Part shown: positions 9,862 to 19,020 of the stretch, piece after piece
Numbering within the stretch: the stretch's first letter is position 1
How the letters are laid out: each line of letters opens with the position of its first letter
Source: Affinundibacterium flavidum
GTDB lineage: Bacteria > Pseudomonadota > Gammaproteobacteria > Burkholderiales > Burkholderiaceae_D
Length of the DNA: 64,000 nt
Direction: 5' to 3'
Assembly: GCF_014284175.1 (NCBI RefSeq)
Contig: NZ_JACOGA010000005.1
Span: 186,001-250,000, forward strand
Program-made: the position numbers and the translations under genes
The notes under the pieces: model-generated
Seen by the model: only the letters and a program-made list of their open reading frames with translations
Databases searched by the model: none
What the model was told of the DNA's origin: nothing

Positions 9862-12735
9862 TCACCCCAACCCTCTCCCGCTCGCGGGAGAGGGAGCATT
9901 TAGCTTCGCCAACACCTGACCACCACCATAGCTGCCCTGCGCTGGTTCCGTTCCACCCAGCACAACTTTAATCGCGCAGTATTTAAACTCAGGGATTTTC
10001 CCATACGGATCGAGCGCAGCATTCGTGAGCTTATTGATCGCGGCTTCGTAGTAACAGAAAGGAACGAACACTGCGCCTTGTGGTGAACTATCGTCGGCGC
10101 GGGCATATAAACTGACTTCACCACGACGCGAAGTAATGGTAATGATGTCACCGGGTTGGCCACCCAAAGCCGCTAGATCAAGCGGGTGCACCAAGGCGAC
10201 GGGATCGGGCTCGATGGCATCGAGTACTGCAGCGCGGCGTGTCATGCTGCCGGTGTGCCAGTGCTCAAGTTGACGACCCGTGATCAACACCATAGGATAA
10301 TCTGCATCAGGGCGTTCGTCGGCAGGAATAATATCAGCCGGAACGAAACGCGCACGTCCTGTTTCGCGTGGAAATTCTTTGGTGAACACGACCGATTCAC
10401 CTGCATCACCTTCTTTACGGCATGGATAAGTCACCGCATGTTCGCGCTCCAAACGCTCCCAAGTGATGCCCACGATATTCGGCATGGTATGACGCATTTC
10501 ATCAAATACGGCACCCACATTCGGATACTGCCAATCCAAGCCAAGTTGTTGCGCCATTTGTTGGATGATCCACAAATCTTGCTTCGCCTGTCCCGGTGGA
10601 TCAATCGCCTGACGTCCCATTTGCACTAAGCGATCAGTATTCGTAAAGCTGCCAGTTTTTTCGGGGAAAGCGGAAGCTGGCAAAATCACGTCCGCCAAAT
10701 AGGCGGTCTCGGTCAAGAAAATATCTTGCACCACTAAATGATCGAGTGCGGCGAGAGATTCACGTGCATGATTCACATCAGGATCAGACATCGCCGGATT
10801 TTCACCCATGATGTACATGCCATTAATTTCACCGCGTTTAATCGCGTGCATGATCTCGACTACGGTCAAACCTGGTTGCGGATCTAAAGTATCGGCGGGT
10901 AATTGCCAGGCCTGTTCAAAACGGGCGCGTGCCGCCGCGTTATCAACGCGTTGATAGTCGGGATACATCATCGGTATCAAGCCCGCATCAGATGCTCCCT
11001 GCACATTATTTTGCCCACGTAATGGATGCAAGCCACTGCCCGGTTTGCCGATTTGCCCCGTCATCAAAGCCAGCGCAATCAAGCAGCGCGCATTATCGGT
11101 GCCATGCACGTGTTGCGACACACCCATGCCCCACAAAATCATCGAGCCTTTTGAAGTCGCATATAAGCGTGCCACATCGCGGATGGTATCTGCGTCTATA
11201 CCGCAAATCGGCGCCATCAATTCTGGACTATAGCCTGCGACATTTTTTTCCAATTCTGCATAGCCTATGGTGCGACTATCAATAAAATCTTTATCGACCA
11301 AATTCTCGTGCACGATCACATGCATCATGGCATTGAGCAGCGCGACGTCGGTATCGGGTTTGAATTGCAAATAGCGATGTGCCATACGTGCCAGATCAGA
11401 TTTGCGCGGATCCATCACCACCAGCTTAGTGCCATTTTCTATTGCGTTCTTGATCCAAGTCGCCGCCACTGGATGATTCACCGTCGGATTTGCACCAATC
11501 ACGATCACGACTTCGGCTTTGGTCACATCCATCACGGGATTCGATACCGCACCCGAACCTATGCCTTCTAGCAAAGCAGTAACGGATGAGGCATGGCACA
11601 GGCGCGTGCAGTGATCGACATTATTACTGCCAAAACCGACCCTAACCAGTTTTTGAAATAAGTAAGCTTCTTCATTACTGCCTTTGGCAGAACCAAATCC
11701 TGCTAAGGCTTTTTTGCCTTTGGTGTCGCGGATCTGTTTAAGCTTGCCGCCTGCTAATGCCAAGGCTTCTTCCCAACTGGCTTCACGGAAGATGTCCATC
11801 ACATGCGCCGGGTCCATCACAAAATCACCGGTTTTTTTGGCTTCCGGGCGACGAATGAGAGGCACGGTTAAACGGTGCGGATGATGCGCGTAATCGAAAC
11901 CATAACGGCCTTTCACGCACAAACGCGCATGATTCGCTGGCCCATCACGACCTTCGACAAAGAGTATGTGATTGTCTTTGACGTTATAAGTAAGTTGGCA
12001 ACCGACGCCACAATATGGACAGACCGATTCCACTTGTTTGTCAGGTACGGCCAAGGCCGCATCGCGCGCAGGCATCAAAGCGCCGGTCGGACATGCTTGT
12101 ACACATTCACCACAGGCGACGCAAGTCGATGCGCCCATAGGGTCATCCATATCAAATACAATTTTGGCGGCATCGCCACGGAAGGCCATGCCAATCACAT
12201 CATTCACTTGCTCATCGCGACAGGCGCGCACGCAGCGTGTACATTGTATGCAGGCATCGAGGTTCACCGTGATCGCTGCATGCGAGGCATCTTGCGGGAC
12301 TGGGATACGGTCTGCTGATGCAGCCGAAGCAGCAAAGCGTGGTTTACCAACTTGTAATTTTTCTGACCAGTGATCGACTTCATTGTGACGGGTATAGCTG
12401 GTTTCTGGCATATCCGCTTGCAGTAATTCCAGCACCATTTTTTGCGCACTGACTGCGCGTGGGCTATCAGTTACGACTTGCATGCCGTTGGAAGGATGAC
12501 GGCAGCAACTTGGTGCCAACACGCGTTCACCATTGATCTCTACCATACAAGCGCGGCAATTGCCGACGCTTTCCATACCGGGGCGGTAGCACAGGTGCGG
12601 AATCTCGACGCCCTCACGCTTGGCGATTTCTATCAGTAATTCATTGCTGCGCGCTGTGACTTCTTTGCCGTTCAGGCTAAAGCTCACAGTCGGGACATCC
12701 ATCTCTGCCATCTGGCTACGGGTAATTGCATTCAT
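9862..12735 (-). CDS. fdsA: NAD-dependent formate dehydrogenase, molybdenum catalytic subunit
   Basis: A 957-residue subunit that oxidises formate to CO2 at a bis-MGD molybdenum centre and passes electrons to the diaphorase part. Cofactor sites in order: [2Fe-2S] Cys49/60/63/77; two [4Fe-4S] clusters in CIQCTRCVRAC (162-172) and CVACGECVQAC (205-215); a further [4Fe-4S] at Cys239/242/246/273; and the Mo ligand Cys380 followed by His381 in RLCHASS. Cysteine replaces selenocysteine. No signal peptide, so cytoplasmic. It starts 12 bp after fdsGB. The C-terminal SPASGRGLG and stop codon are encoded by a palindromic repeat. Confidence 0.96.
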   Translation of the reverse strand: MNAITRSQMAEMDVPTVSFSLNGKEVTARSNELLIEIAKREGVEIPHLCYRPGMESVGNCRACMVEINGERVLAPSCCRHPSNGMQVVTDSPRAVSAQKMVLELLQADMPETSYTRHNEVDHWSEKLQVGKPRFAASAASADRIPVPQDASHAAITVNLDACIQCTRCVRACRDEQVNDVIGMAFRGDAAKIVFDMDDPMGASTCVACGECVQACPTGALMPARDAALAVPDKQVESVCPYCGVGCQLTYNVKDNHILFVEGRDGPANHARLCVKGRYGFDYAHHPHRLTVPLIRRPEAKKTGDFVMDPAHVMDIFREASWEEALALAGGKLKQIRDTKGKKALAGFGSAKGSNEEAYLFQKLVRVGFGSNNVDHCTRLCHASSVTALLEGIGSGAVSNPVMDVTKAEVVIVIGANPTVNHPVAATWIKNAIENGTKLVVMDPRKSDLARMAHRYLQFKPDTDVALLNAMMHVIVHENLVDKDFIDSRTIGYAELEKNVAGYSPELMAPICGIDADTIRDVARLYATSKGSMILWGMGVSQHVHGTDNARCLIALALMTGQIGKPGSGLHPLRGQNNVQGASDAGLIPMMYPDYQRVDNAAARARFEQAWQLPADTLDPQPGLTVVEIMHAIKRGEINGMYIMGENPAMSDPDVNHARESLAALDHLVVQDIFLTETAYLADVILPASAFPEKTGSFTNTDRLVQMGRQAIDPPGQAKQDLWIIQQMAQQLGLDWQYPNVGAVFDEMRHTMPNIVGITWERLEREHAVTYPCRKEGDAGESVVFTKEFPRETGRARFVPADIIPADERPDADYPMVLITGRQLEHWHTGSMTRRAAVLDAIEPDPVALVHPLDLAALGGQPGDIITITSRRGEVSLYARADDSSPQGAVFVPFCYYEAAINKLTNAALDPYGKIPEFKYCAIKVVLGGTEPAQGSYGGGQVLAKLNAPSPASGRGLG
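9871..9894. repeat. REP-like palindrome inside the 3' end of fdsA
   Basis: CCCTCTCCCG (9871-9880) and CGGGAGAGGG (9885-9894) form a strong hairpin. The element spans the last codons of fdsA, whose TGA stop (complement of 9862-9864) lies just beyond it. It could act as an mRNA stabiliser or partial terminator between fdsA and fdhD. Confidence 0.85.
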
Positions 12736-12747
12736 GGTCTCGTGCCT

Positions 12748-14478
12748 TCACTTATGTGTTGCGTGGAGTTCGTGCGGAAAATACTTAACCACACAATCGA
12801 CAGGATTTGGCGCCGCTTGTCCCAGACCGCAAATCGAAGCATCGCGCATCACGGTAGAGAGTTCGGCTAACAAAGGCAGATCCCATTGATCTTGCGCAAT
12901 CAGCACCGAAGCCTTCGCGGTGCCAACACGACATGGCGTACATTGGCCGCACGATTCATGCTGGAAGAAATGCATCAGATTACGTGCTGCATTCACTGCG
13001 CTGTCACGTTCAGACATAACCACTACGGCGGCTGAACCAATAAAGCAACCGTAGGGTTGCAAGGTATCAAAATCGAGTGGAATCGTATTCATACTAGCAG
13101 GCAAAATACCGCCTGAGGCACCACCGGGCAAGTAAGCATAAAATACTTCGCCATCTGCCATGCCACCACAATATTCATCGATTAATTCTTGTATCGTGAC
13201 ACCTGCCGGTGCCAGTTTTACACCCGGATTTTTTACGCGCCCAGACACCGAGAATGAGCGCAAGCCTTTACGTCCATTGCGCCCTTGCGCGCTAAACCAA
13301 GTACCACCTTTTTCCAAAATATCGCGTACCCAGAACAAGGTTTCGAAATTATGCTCTAACGTAGGACGTCCAAATAGGCCAACTTGCGCCACATACGGCG
13401 GGCGCAAACGTGGGATGCCGCGCTTGCCTTCTATCGACTCTATCATCGCGGATTCTTCACCGCAGATATACGCACCAGCTCCGCGTCGCAAATGTATTGT
13501 CGGCAAATTGGGGATAGGCGTATTTGCGATTAATGACGCCAACTCTTGCTCTAACAGAGTGCGACAAGCATGGTATTCATCGCGCAGGTAAATATAGATA
13601 TCTGCAATACCCACCGCCCAAGCAGCGATCAGCATGCCTTCTAAGAAACGATGAGGATCACGCTCGAGATAAAACCTGTCTTTGAACGTCCCCGGTTCAC
13701 CTTCATCTATATTCACCGCCATCAAACGCGGCCCAGCCTCGGCACCAACAATGCGCCATTTGCGTCCGGCGGGAAAACCCGCACCACCGAGTCCGCGCAA
13801 GCCTGAATCTTCCATAGTCTGCAAGACGTTTTCTAATTCACGTTGACCACTCATGCATTCTTTTAACAGCGCGTAACCACCTTGCGCCTGATACGCGGCG
13901 TAATTGGTGTACTGACCAACTTCCGCACGCACCTGCCCGTTTTGCACTGCGGCTTCCACCTTAGCGAGATCCGCCTGCGCGATAGCGTATTGCCCTACCG
14001 CCACGGCCGGTGCTTGCTCACAACGACCTATGCAGGGTGCGGCAAGTACGCGCACCTCGGTGCCGAGTATGGCTGGCAGTTTATCTAACAGACTTTGTGC
14101 GCCTGCCATTTCACAAGACAAACTATTGCAAACTCTAATCGTTAATGGCGCTGGCATAGCATCGTTTTCTTTGACCACATCAAAGTGATGATAGAAAGTA
14201 GCAACTTCATACACCTCGGTTTGCGCCAGTCGTAATTCTTGTGCCAAGGCTGCTAAGTGTGCAGCCGATAAGGCTTGGTAGTGATCCTGGATTTTATGCA
14301 AATGCTCAATCAGCAAATCCGCCGTGCGCGGCGCATCACCGAGCAAGGTCTGCACTTCAGCCAAGGCTTGCGGATCAACGCGACGTCCTTTTGGCGCTTC
14401 GCGCTTGCGTTGTTTGCTCGTACCTTGCTCTGGCTGGGCACTAATACTATTAATAGGAATTACTACTTTATTCATCAT
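12748..14478 (-). CDS. fdsB: Formate dehydrogenase diaphorase subunit, FdsG-FdsB (NuoE-NuoF) fusion
   Basis: A 576-residue protein that should pass electrons from the catalytic subunit to NAD+. Residues about 35-175 are a complete NuoE/FdsG thioredoxin-like domain with an N-terminal helical part (EVATFYHHFD) and four [2Fe-2S] cysteines (117, 122, 149, 153). Residues about 195-570 are NuoF/FdsB: GLRGLGGAGFPAGRKW (NADH/FMN), GAGAYICGEESAMIESIEGK, and the [4Fe-4S] site SCGQCTPCR (Cys510/513/516) plus Cys550. In the Cupriavidus fdsGBACD operon these are separate genes. It heads the operon; the start is one of two adjacent Mets. Confidence 0.94.
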   Translation of the reverse strand: MMNKVVIPINSISAQPEQGTSKQRKREAPKGRRVDPQALAEVQTLLGDAPRTADLLIEHLHKIQDHYQALSAAHLAALAQELRLAQTEVYEVATFYHHFDVVKENDAMPAPLTIRVCNSLSCEMAGAQSLLDKLPAILGTEVRVLAAPCIGRCEQAPAVAVGQYAIAQADLAKVEAAVQNGQVRAEVGQYTNYAAYQAQGGYALLKECMSGQRELENVLQTMEDSGLRGLGGAGFPAGRKWRIVGAEAGPRLMAVNIDEGEPGTFKDRFYLERDPHRFLEGMLIAAWAVGIADIYIYLRDEYHACRTLLEQELASLIANTPIPNLPTIHLRRGAGAYICGEESAMIESIEGKRGIPRLRPPYVAQVGLFGRPTLEHNFETLFWVRDILEKGGTWFSAQGRNGRKGLRSFSVSGRVKNPGVKLAPAGVTIQELIDEYCGGMADGEVFYAYLPGGASGGILPASMNTIPLDFDTLQPYGCFIGSAAVVVMSERDSAVNAARNLMHFFQHESCGQCTPCRVGTAKASVLIAQDQWDLPLLAELSTVMRDASICGLGQAAPNPVDCVVKYFPHELHATHK

Positions 14479-14539
14479 GTCACCTGGTTCTAGTTATCGC
14501 GATCATAAGAAAACATCGCGAACTATTATCTTTATTCTT

Positions 14540-14752
14540 TAAGACTGGCACAAAATTGCGCTAACAAGAGCCTGCCTTCGAATGCTTAAATCGGGGGCGA
14601 GGCGAACACAAGGACGACAGTGTCTGTTTTACGTCAATCTTAATCTTTTAGGACTTACGCAAAACTGCGCTAGCTAGGCGCGTCGCCGAAGACAGTACAA
14701 CTGTACGGCGAGGCGATTGCAACGACGCTAGCGTCTGTTTTGCGTAAGTCCT
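14540..14752. repeat. Two adjacent copies of a roughly 100-bp terminal-inverted-repeat element
   Basis: The second copy (14650-14752) has perfect 16-bp ends, AGGACTTACGCAAAAC and its complement, around a stem-rich middle (GTACAACTGTAC, CGGCGAGGCGA). The first copy (14540-14641) is diverged but shares CAAAATTGCGCTA, GGCGAGGCGA, the GACGACAGTGTCTG region and GTCTGTTTTACGTCA. A shorter relative lies at 29890-29959. The remainder of the 402-bp gap between the LysR gene and fdsGB (14479-14880) shows no gene and should carry the fds promoter. Confidence 0.8.
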
Positions 14753-14880
14753 ATCTTTTTTATTCTTTATTTCTGTACAACAGCAAGTTTACACCAGCAC
14801 TTGTCTTTTATCGTAGTGTACAAATCAAAGAATATCCAAACACCACGTTTTTACTCTTCCATTCTGCTTCGCTCCAAGAT

Positions 14881-15798
14881 TCAGCGTCGCTGCATTAGTT
14901 CTATCAATTGTTCACGTAACCAAGCATTCGCTGGGTCATTTTCAGCACTCACATGCCAATAGAGATGCGCATCTATTGGTTGAGTTGCAAGAGGAAAAGA
15001 GTCGATCCGGTTCATAAATTGCGCATTCGCAATGCTTGCATATTGTTCAGGCATAGTCAGCAGCAAATCAGTTTCACTAACAACTCGACAGGCGGCAAAG
15101 TAATGTTGGCAGCGCAAGCTGATTTGTCGTCGCAAACCCTCGCGATTCAATTCAAAATCTTCCAAACCCATACCTTGACGGCGCGACGACACCAATACAT
15201 GCCTTTGCTGCAAATAAGTTGAAAGCTCAAGTGGCAAACTCTTTTTCTTCGGCATTTGTGGATGTCCCTTGCGCGATAGCACAATTAAGCGATCACGCGA
15301 TACGCGTTGCTGACGGATATTGCCTGTCAGTGGTATTGGCACTTCCAGCACCATATCGAGATTACCACTACTGAGTGCGGATTCAATTTCACGCCGGTCT
15401 ACCCGTACACTGGCGATACTAATACCCGGGGCTTGCTCGCTAATTCTTTGCAATAAAGGTGGCAAGATGGTCGCTTCAAACACATCGCGCAATCCCAGAT
15501 GAAAGCTTCTTTGCGTCTGTCCTGGATTAAAGCTTTGCTCGGTTTGCAAACTCGCTTCAAACAGCTGCAAACCTTGACGCACTTGCGTGATGATGCCACG
15601 CGTAAAAGGGGTTGGCACCATAGATACCCCTTGCCGCACAAATAAGGGATCATCAAACATGGCTCGCAGGCGCGCCAAGGCATGACTGAGCGCTGGCTGA
15701 CTGAGATTCAAAGTCTGGCTGGCGCGTGTGATATTGCCTTGACTGTAAATCGCGTCAAGCACCACAAACAAATTCAAATCAGTACGAGATATATGCAT
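14881..15798 (-). CDS. LysR-family transcriptional regulator
   Basis: A 305-residue LysR regulator. The N-terminal winged helix-turn-helix is typical (DLNLFVVLDAIYSQGNITRA then LSQPALSHALARLR), followed by a periplasmic-binding-like effector domain (about 90-300). It is divergent from the acyl-CoA dehydrogenase operon across a 107-bp gap with a palindrome, the classical LysR arrangement, so that operon is the likely target. It also lies upstream of fdsGB on the same strand; a role as formate regulator is possible but less favoured. Confidence 0.93.
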   Translation of the reverse strand: MHISRTDLNLFVVLDAIYSQGNITRASQTLNLSQPALSHALARLRAMFDDPLFVRQGVSMVPTPFTRGIITQVRQGLQLFEASLQTEQSFNPGQTQRSFHLGLRDVFEATILPPLLQRISEQAPGISIASVRVDRREIESALSSGNLDMVLEVPIPLTGNIRQQRVSRDRLIVLSRKGHPQMPKKKSLPLELSTYLQQRHVLVSSRRQGMGLEDFELNREGLRRQISLRCQHYFAACRVVSETDLLLTMPEQYASIANAQFMNRIDSFPLATQPIDAHLYWHVSAENDPANAWLREQLIELMQRR

Positions 15799-15815
15799 AA
15801 AATGAATTATGTCAT

Positions 15816-15836
15816 ATTCAAATCATTCATTTGAAT
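15816..15836. promoter_or_regulatory. Candidate LysR operator in the divergent promoter region
   Basis: A perfect inverted repeat ATTCAAAT-CATTC-ATTTGAAT lies between the divergent LysR and acyl-CoA dehydrogenase genes, 18 bp from the regulator start and 70 bp from the dehydrogenase start. It contains T-N11-A spacing, as in LysR boxes. Binding is inferred from position and symmetry only. Confidence 0.6.
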
Positions 15837-15905
15837 AATTATCCGCAAGATCGTAAGCTACCGTCACAATTTTGAGCTCTTCGCTCCCTGACTCGAAAGT
15901 CCCCT

Positions 15906-17132
15906 ATGAATTTCGCCCACTCCGACACAGCCACTGACCTGATCGCTCGTATGCGAGCTTTCATGCAAGACCATATTATTCCCGCGGAAAAAACCTATGC
16001 CGCGCAATTACGGGGTGGTGCTGACTGGACACAGTGGCAGCAACCACCCGTCATAGAAGAACTTAAAGCCAAGGCGAAAGCAGCCGAATTATGGAATCTG
16101 TTTTTACCTGAAGATGGTGCCCGTCTATCGAATGTCGATTACGCACCTTTAGCGGAAATCACCGGTCGATCGATGATCGCGCCTGAAGTCTTCAATTGCA
16201 ATGCGCCCGATACGGGGAATATGGAAGTGCTGGTCAAATACGGATCAGACGAGCAAAAGCAGCGTTGGCTCAAGCCTTTGATGGCGGGTGAAATCCGCTC
16301 CGCATTTTGCATGACTGAACCCGACGTCGCTTCCAGCGATGCCACCAACATGGCTGCCACCGCGGTCTTGGAAGGTGATGAAGTAGTGCTGAACGGGCGC
16401 AAATGGTGGAGTTCTGGTATCGGTCATCCGAATTGCAAAGTGTTGATTTTTATGGGACTGAGCGACCAAGGCGCGGATAAGCATCAACAGCATTCCATGA
16501 TACTCGTTCCCTTAGATACACCGGGCGTCAAGATAGAACGCATGCTTCCCGTGTTCCACACCTTGGATGAACCATACGGGCATGGCGAAGTCAGTTTTAC
16601 CAATGTGCGCCTGCCGTTGTCATCCATCATCGGTGGCTTAGGTCGTGGATTTGAAATCGCCCAAGGGCGCTTAGGGCCGGGGCGGATACATCATTGCATG
16701 CGTGCAATCGGTGCTGCGGAGTTTGCTTTAGAACTATTATGTGAGCGCGCCTTGAGCCGCGTCGCCTTTGGCAAACCCCTAGCCAAACTCGGTGGCAATG
16801 CCGACATCATCGCGAATGCACGCATGGCAATTGAACAGGCGAGATTACTGACTTTAAAAGCAGCCTGGACGATGGACACCGTCGGTGTCAAAGGCGCGAT
16901 GAGCGAGATCTCACAAATCAAAGTGATTGCACCGAATGTCGCCACGCAAGTCATCGATGCGGCGATGCAAATCCACGGCGGCGCGGGCTTATCCGATGAT
17001 TTCCCCCTGACAGCTTTATATGCGTATGCACGTGTACTACGTATCGCTGATGGTCCGGATGAAGTGCATCGCGGCTTGATCGCAAAACTAGAATTAAAGC
17101 AACAAGCCAAACGCCTCGGCATCTCTTTATAA
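15906..17132 (+). CDS. Acyl-CoA dehydrogenase family protein (LvaC/ACAD11-like)
   Basis: A 408-residue FAD enzyme of the acyl-CoA dehydrogenase fold: an N-terminal helical domain (1-135), a beta domain with [15 protein letters not shown] and GRKWWSSG, and a C-terminal helical domain with [14 protein letters not shown] and [14 protein letters not shown]. It is followed after 20 bp by an aminoglycoside-phosphotransferase-like kinase. This pairing mirrors the ACAD and kinase halves of mammalian ACAD10/11 and LvaC/LvaA of Pseudomonas levulinate catabolism, in which a 4-hydroxyacyl-CoA is phosphorylated and rearranged. The substrate here is inferred. Confidence 0.92.
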   Translation: MNFAHSDTATDLIARMRAFMQDHIIPAEKTYAAQLRGGADWTQWQQPPVIEELKAKAKAAELWNLFLPEDGARLSNVDYAPLAEITGRSMIAPEVFNCNAPDTGNMEVLVKYGSDEQKQRWLKPLMAGEIRSAFCMTEPDVASSDATNMAATAVLEGDEVVLNGRKWWSSGIGHPNCKVLIFMGLSDQGADKHQQHSMILVPLDTPGVKIERMLPVFHTLDEPYGHGEVSFTNVRLPLSSIIGGLGRGFEIAQGRLGPGRIHHCMRAIGAAEFALELLCERALSRVAFGKPLAKLGGNADIIANARMAIEQARLLTLKAAWTMDTVGVKGAMSEISQIKVIAPNVATQVIDAAMQIHGGAGLSDDFPLTALYAYARVLRIADGPDEVHRGLIAKLELKQQAKRLGISL

Positions 17133-17152
17133 AGTATAAAACTGATCACAAG

Positions 17153-18229
17153 ATGACTACGCCTAACTTACTCGATGCAGCAGCCAGCGTACGCGCTGGT
17201 GAAGAACTCAATAGCGAGAAAATCACTGCCTTTATTCGCCAGCATTTACCCACGTTACAAGGCGAACCGGCGATACAACAATTCCCCGGTGGCGCCTCCA
17301 ATCTCACTTACCTATTGGGTTATCCAGAACGTGATTTAATCTTGCGCCGCCCACCGTTTGGACATAGGGCCAAATCCGCACATGACATGCTGCGCGAAGC
17401 GAAGATCATGAGTGCGCTAAAACCGGTTTATCGCTATGTACCGGAAGTGATCGCGACTTGCAGTGATCCCGCCGTAATGGATTGCGACTTCTATGTGATG
17501 GAGCGTTTGCATGGCATTATTCCGCGCCAGAATCTGCCCAAGGATTTAGTGTTGACGACAGAGGATACACGCAGACTGTGCCTGAACGTCATCGACAAAA
17601 TGATAGAGCTACATCAAATCGACTACCAACAAGCAGGGTTGGCATCGATTGCCAAAGGTGCGGGCTATGTAGCGCGCCAGGTGTCGGGTTGGACTGAGCG
17701 TTATCGTCAAGCAAAAACCGAGGATGTCGGCGACTTTGAAAGCGTGATGCAATGGTTGCAGGACAAAATGCCAGCGCAAGATCTCGCCACCTGTTTAATC
17801 CACAATGACTTCCGTTTTGATAATGTCGTTTTAAATCCCGACAACCCCACCGAAGTCATAGGCGTGCTCGATTGGGAAATGGCGACACTCGGTGATCCCT
17901 TAATGGATTTAGGAAATACGCTCGCGTATTGGGTGCAGGCCGATGACGATGCGGTGTTCCAATCGGTACGCCGCCAACCTACACATTTGCCAGGAATGCT
18001 GACTCGCCAAGAAGTCATCGATTATTACGGCGAAAAGACTGGCTATCGCGTCGACAATTTTGACTTTTACGCCATCTTTGGACTATTCCGTTTAGCTGTG
18101 ATCGTGCAGCAAATTTACTACCGCTATTTCCATGGACAAAGCACCAATCCCGCCTTTGCTAGCTTTGGCAAGTTCTGCAATTATCTGGAACAACGTTGCC
18201 TGAGTTTGATCAATGCATCGAGTTTATAA
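17153..18229 (+). CDS. Phosphotransferase (APH/ACAD10-11 kinase type, LvaA-like)
   Basis: A 358-residue protein-kinase-like phosphotransferase. Visible motifs: the nucleotide loop region FPGGASNLTYLL, RRPPFGHRAKSAHDM, the catalytic loop LIHNDFRFDN, and the metal-binding LDWEMATLGDPLMDLG. The family phosphorylates a hydroxyl of a small molecule, here plausibly a 4-hydroxyacyl-CoA given the adjoining acyl-CoA dehydrogenase. It ends just before the histidine phosphatase gene, so translation may be coupled. Confidence 0.92.
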   Translation: MTTPNLLDAAASVRAGEELNSEKITAFIRQHLPTLQGEPAIQQFPGGASNLTYLLGYPERDLILRRPPFGHRAKSAHDMLREAKIMSALKPVYRYVPEVIATCSDPAVMDCDFYVMERLHGIIPRQNLPKDLVLTTEDTRRLCLNVIDKMIELHQIDYQQAGLASIAKGAGYVARQVSGWTERYRQAKTEDVGDFESVMQWLQDKMPAQDLATCLIHNDFRFDNVVLNPDNPTEVIGVLDWEMATLGDPLMDLGNTLAYWVQADDDAVFQSVRRQPTHLPGMLTRQEVIDYYGEKTGYRVDNFDFYAIFGLFRLAVIVQQIYYRYFHGQSTNPAFASFGKFCNYLEQRCLSLINASSL

Positions 18230-18242
18230 GTCTGGCAGATCC

Positions 18243-18953
18243 ATGCGCCATATCTATTTAATCCGGCACGGTCAGGCCAGCTTTGATGCTGACGATTACG
18301 ATCAATTGTCGCCGCTAGGCGAAGAACAATCGCGCCTGTTAGGTGATTGGTTCAAACAAAGCGGACAACAGCTTGATCGAGTAGTAATGGGTGGCAACCG
18401 CCGTCACTATCAAACTGCGCAACAGTGCCTGCAACAATTTAGAAATTCGCCAAGCGATTTTCCAGAAACGGATTGGATAGTTGATCCCGGCTTCGATGAA
18501 TTTGATCATCAAGAAGTTTTGCTCAGGAGCCATCCTGAGTTTGCCGACTTTCGGGCTTTGAAACTTTCCATCAACCATCATCCACATCCGCGACGTGCGT
18601 TTCAGAACATGTTCACCGCGGCAGTCAATCGCTGGATTGGTGGCGAACATGACGACTACAGCGAGAGCTGGGTGCAGTTTCAACGGCGTTGTCGGTTAGC
18701 TTTACTGCGGCTGATAGAAGGAAGCGATGAGCAAGAAAATTATTGGATCTTCACTTCGGGCGGCATCATCTCTGCACTACTTCAGGACGTGCTCGGCATT
18801 AGTGATCAGCGTATTTTTGATTTAAATGCCAGCTTAGTAAACAGCGGCTTCAGCAAACTGCGCATGGGCAACTCTCGCATCAGCCTCAACTATTTGAATA
18901 GCAGCGCTCATTTAGAGATACACCAACGGGCAGACTTAGTGAGTTACCGTTAG
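18243..18953 (+). CDS. Histidine phosphatase family protein (phosphoglycerate mutase-like)
   Basis: About 236 residues with the branch-1 histidine phosphatase signature IYLIRHGQAS at the N-terminus and FTSGGIISALL near residue 175, supplying the two catalytic histidine regions. ATG 18243 is preferred because it places the RHG motif at the normal distance from the N-terminus; an ATG at 18213 would overlap the preceding gene by 17 bp. The operon context suggests dephosphorylation of a pathway intermediate, but this is unproven. Confidence 0.85.
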   Translation: MRHIYLIRHGQASFDADDYDQLSPLGEEQSRLLGDWFKQSGQQLDRVVMGGNRRHYQTAQQCLQQFRNSPSDFPETDWIVDPGFDEFDHQEVLLRSHPEFADFRALKLSINHHPHPRRAFQNMFTAAVNRWIGGEHDDYSESWVQFQRRCRLALLRLIEGSDEQENYWIFTSGGIISALLQDVLGISDQRIFDLNASLVNSGFSKLRMGNSRISLNYLNSSAHLEIHQRADLVSYR

Positions 18954-19020
18954 TGAGCTACCGTTAATCCACTAACATTCAACATCAATACATCAAAACA
19001 AATACCTATTGGAGAGAAAA

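Noticed and set aside
11590..11610. Selenocysteine in formate dehydrogenase
   Set aside because: The molybdenum ligand codon encodes cysteine (Cys380); there is no in-frame TGA at this position.
14881..15798. LysR gene as the formate regulator FdsR
   Set aside because: Its divergent partner with an operator-like palindrome is the acyl-CoA dehydrogenase; a 400-bp repeat-filled gap separates it from fdsGB.
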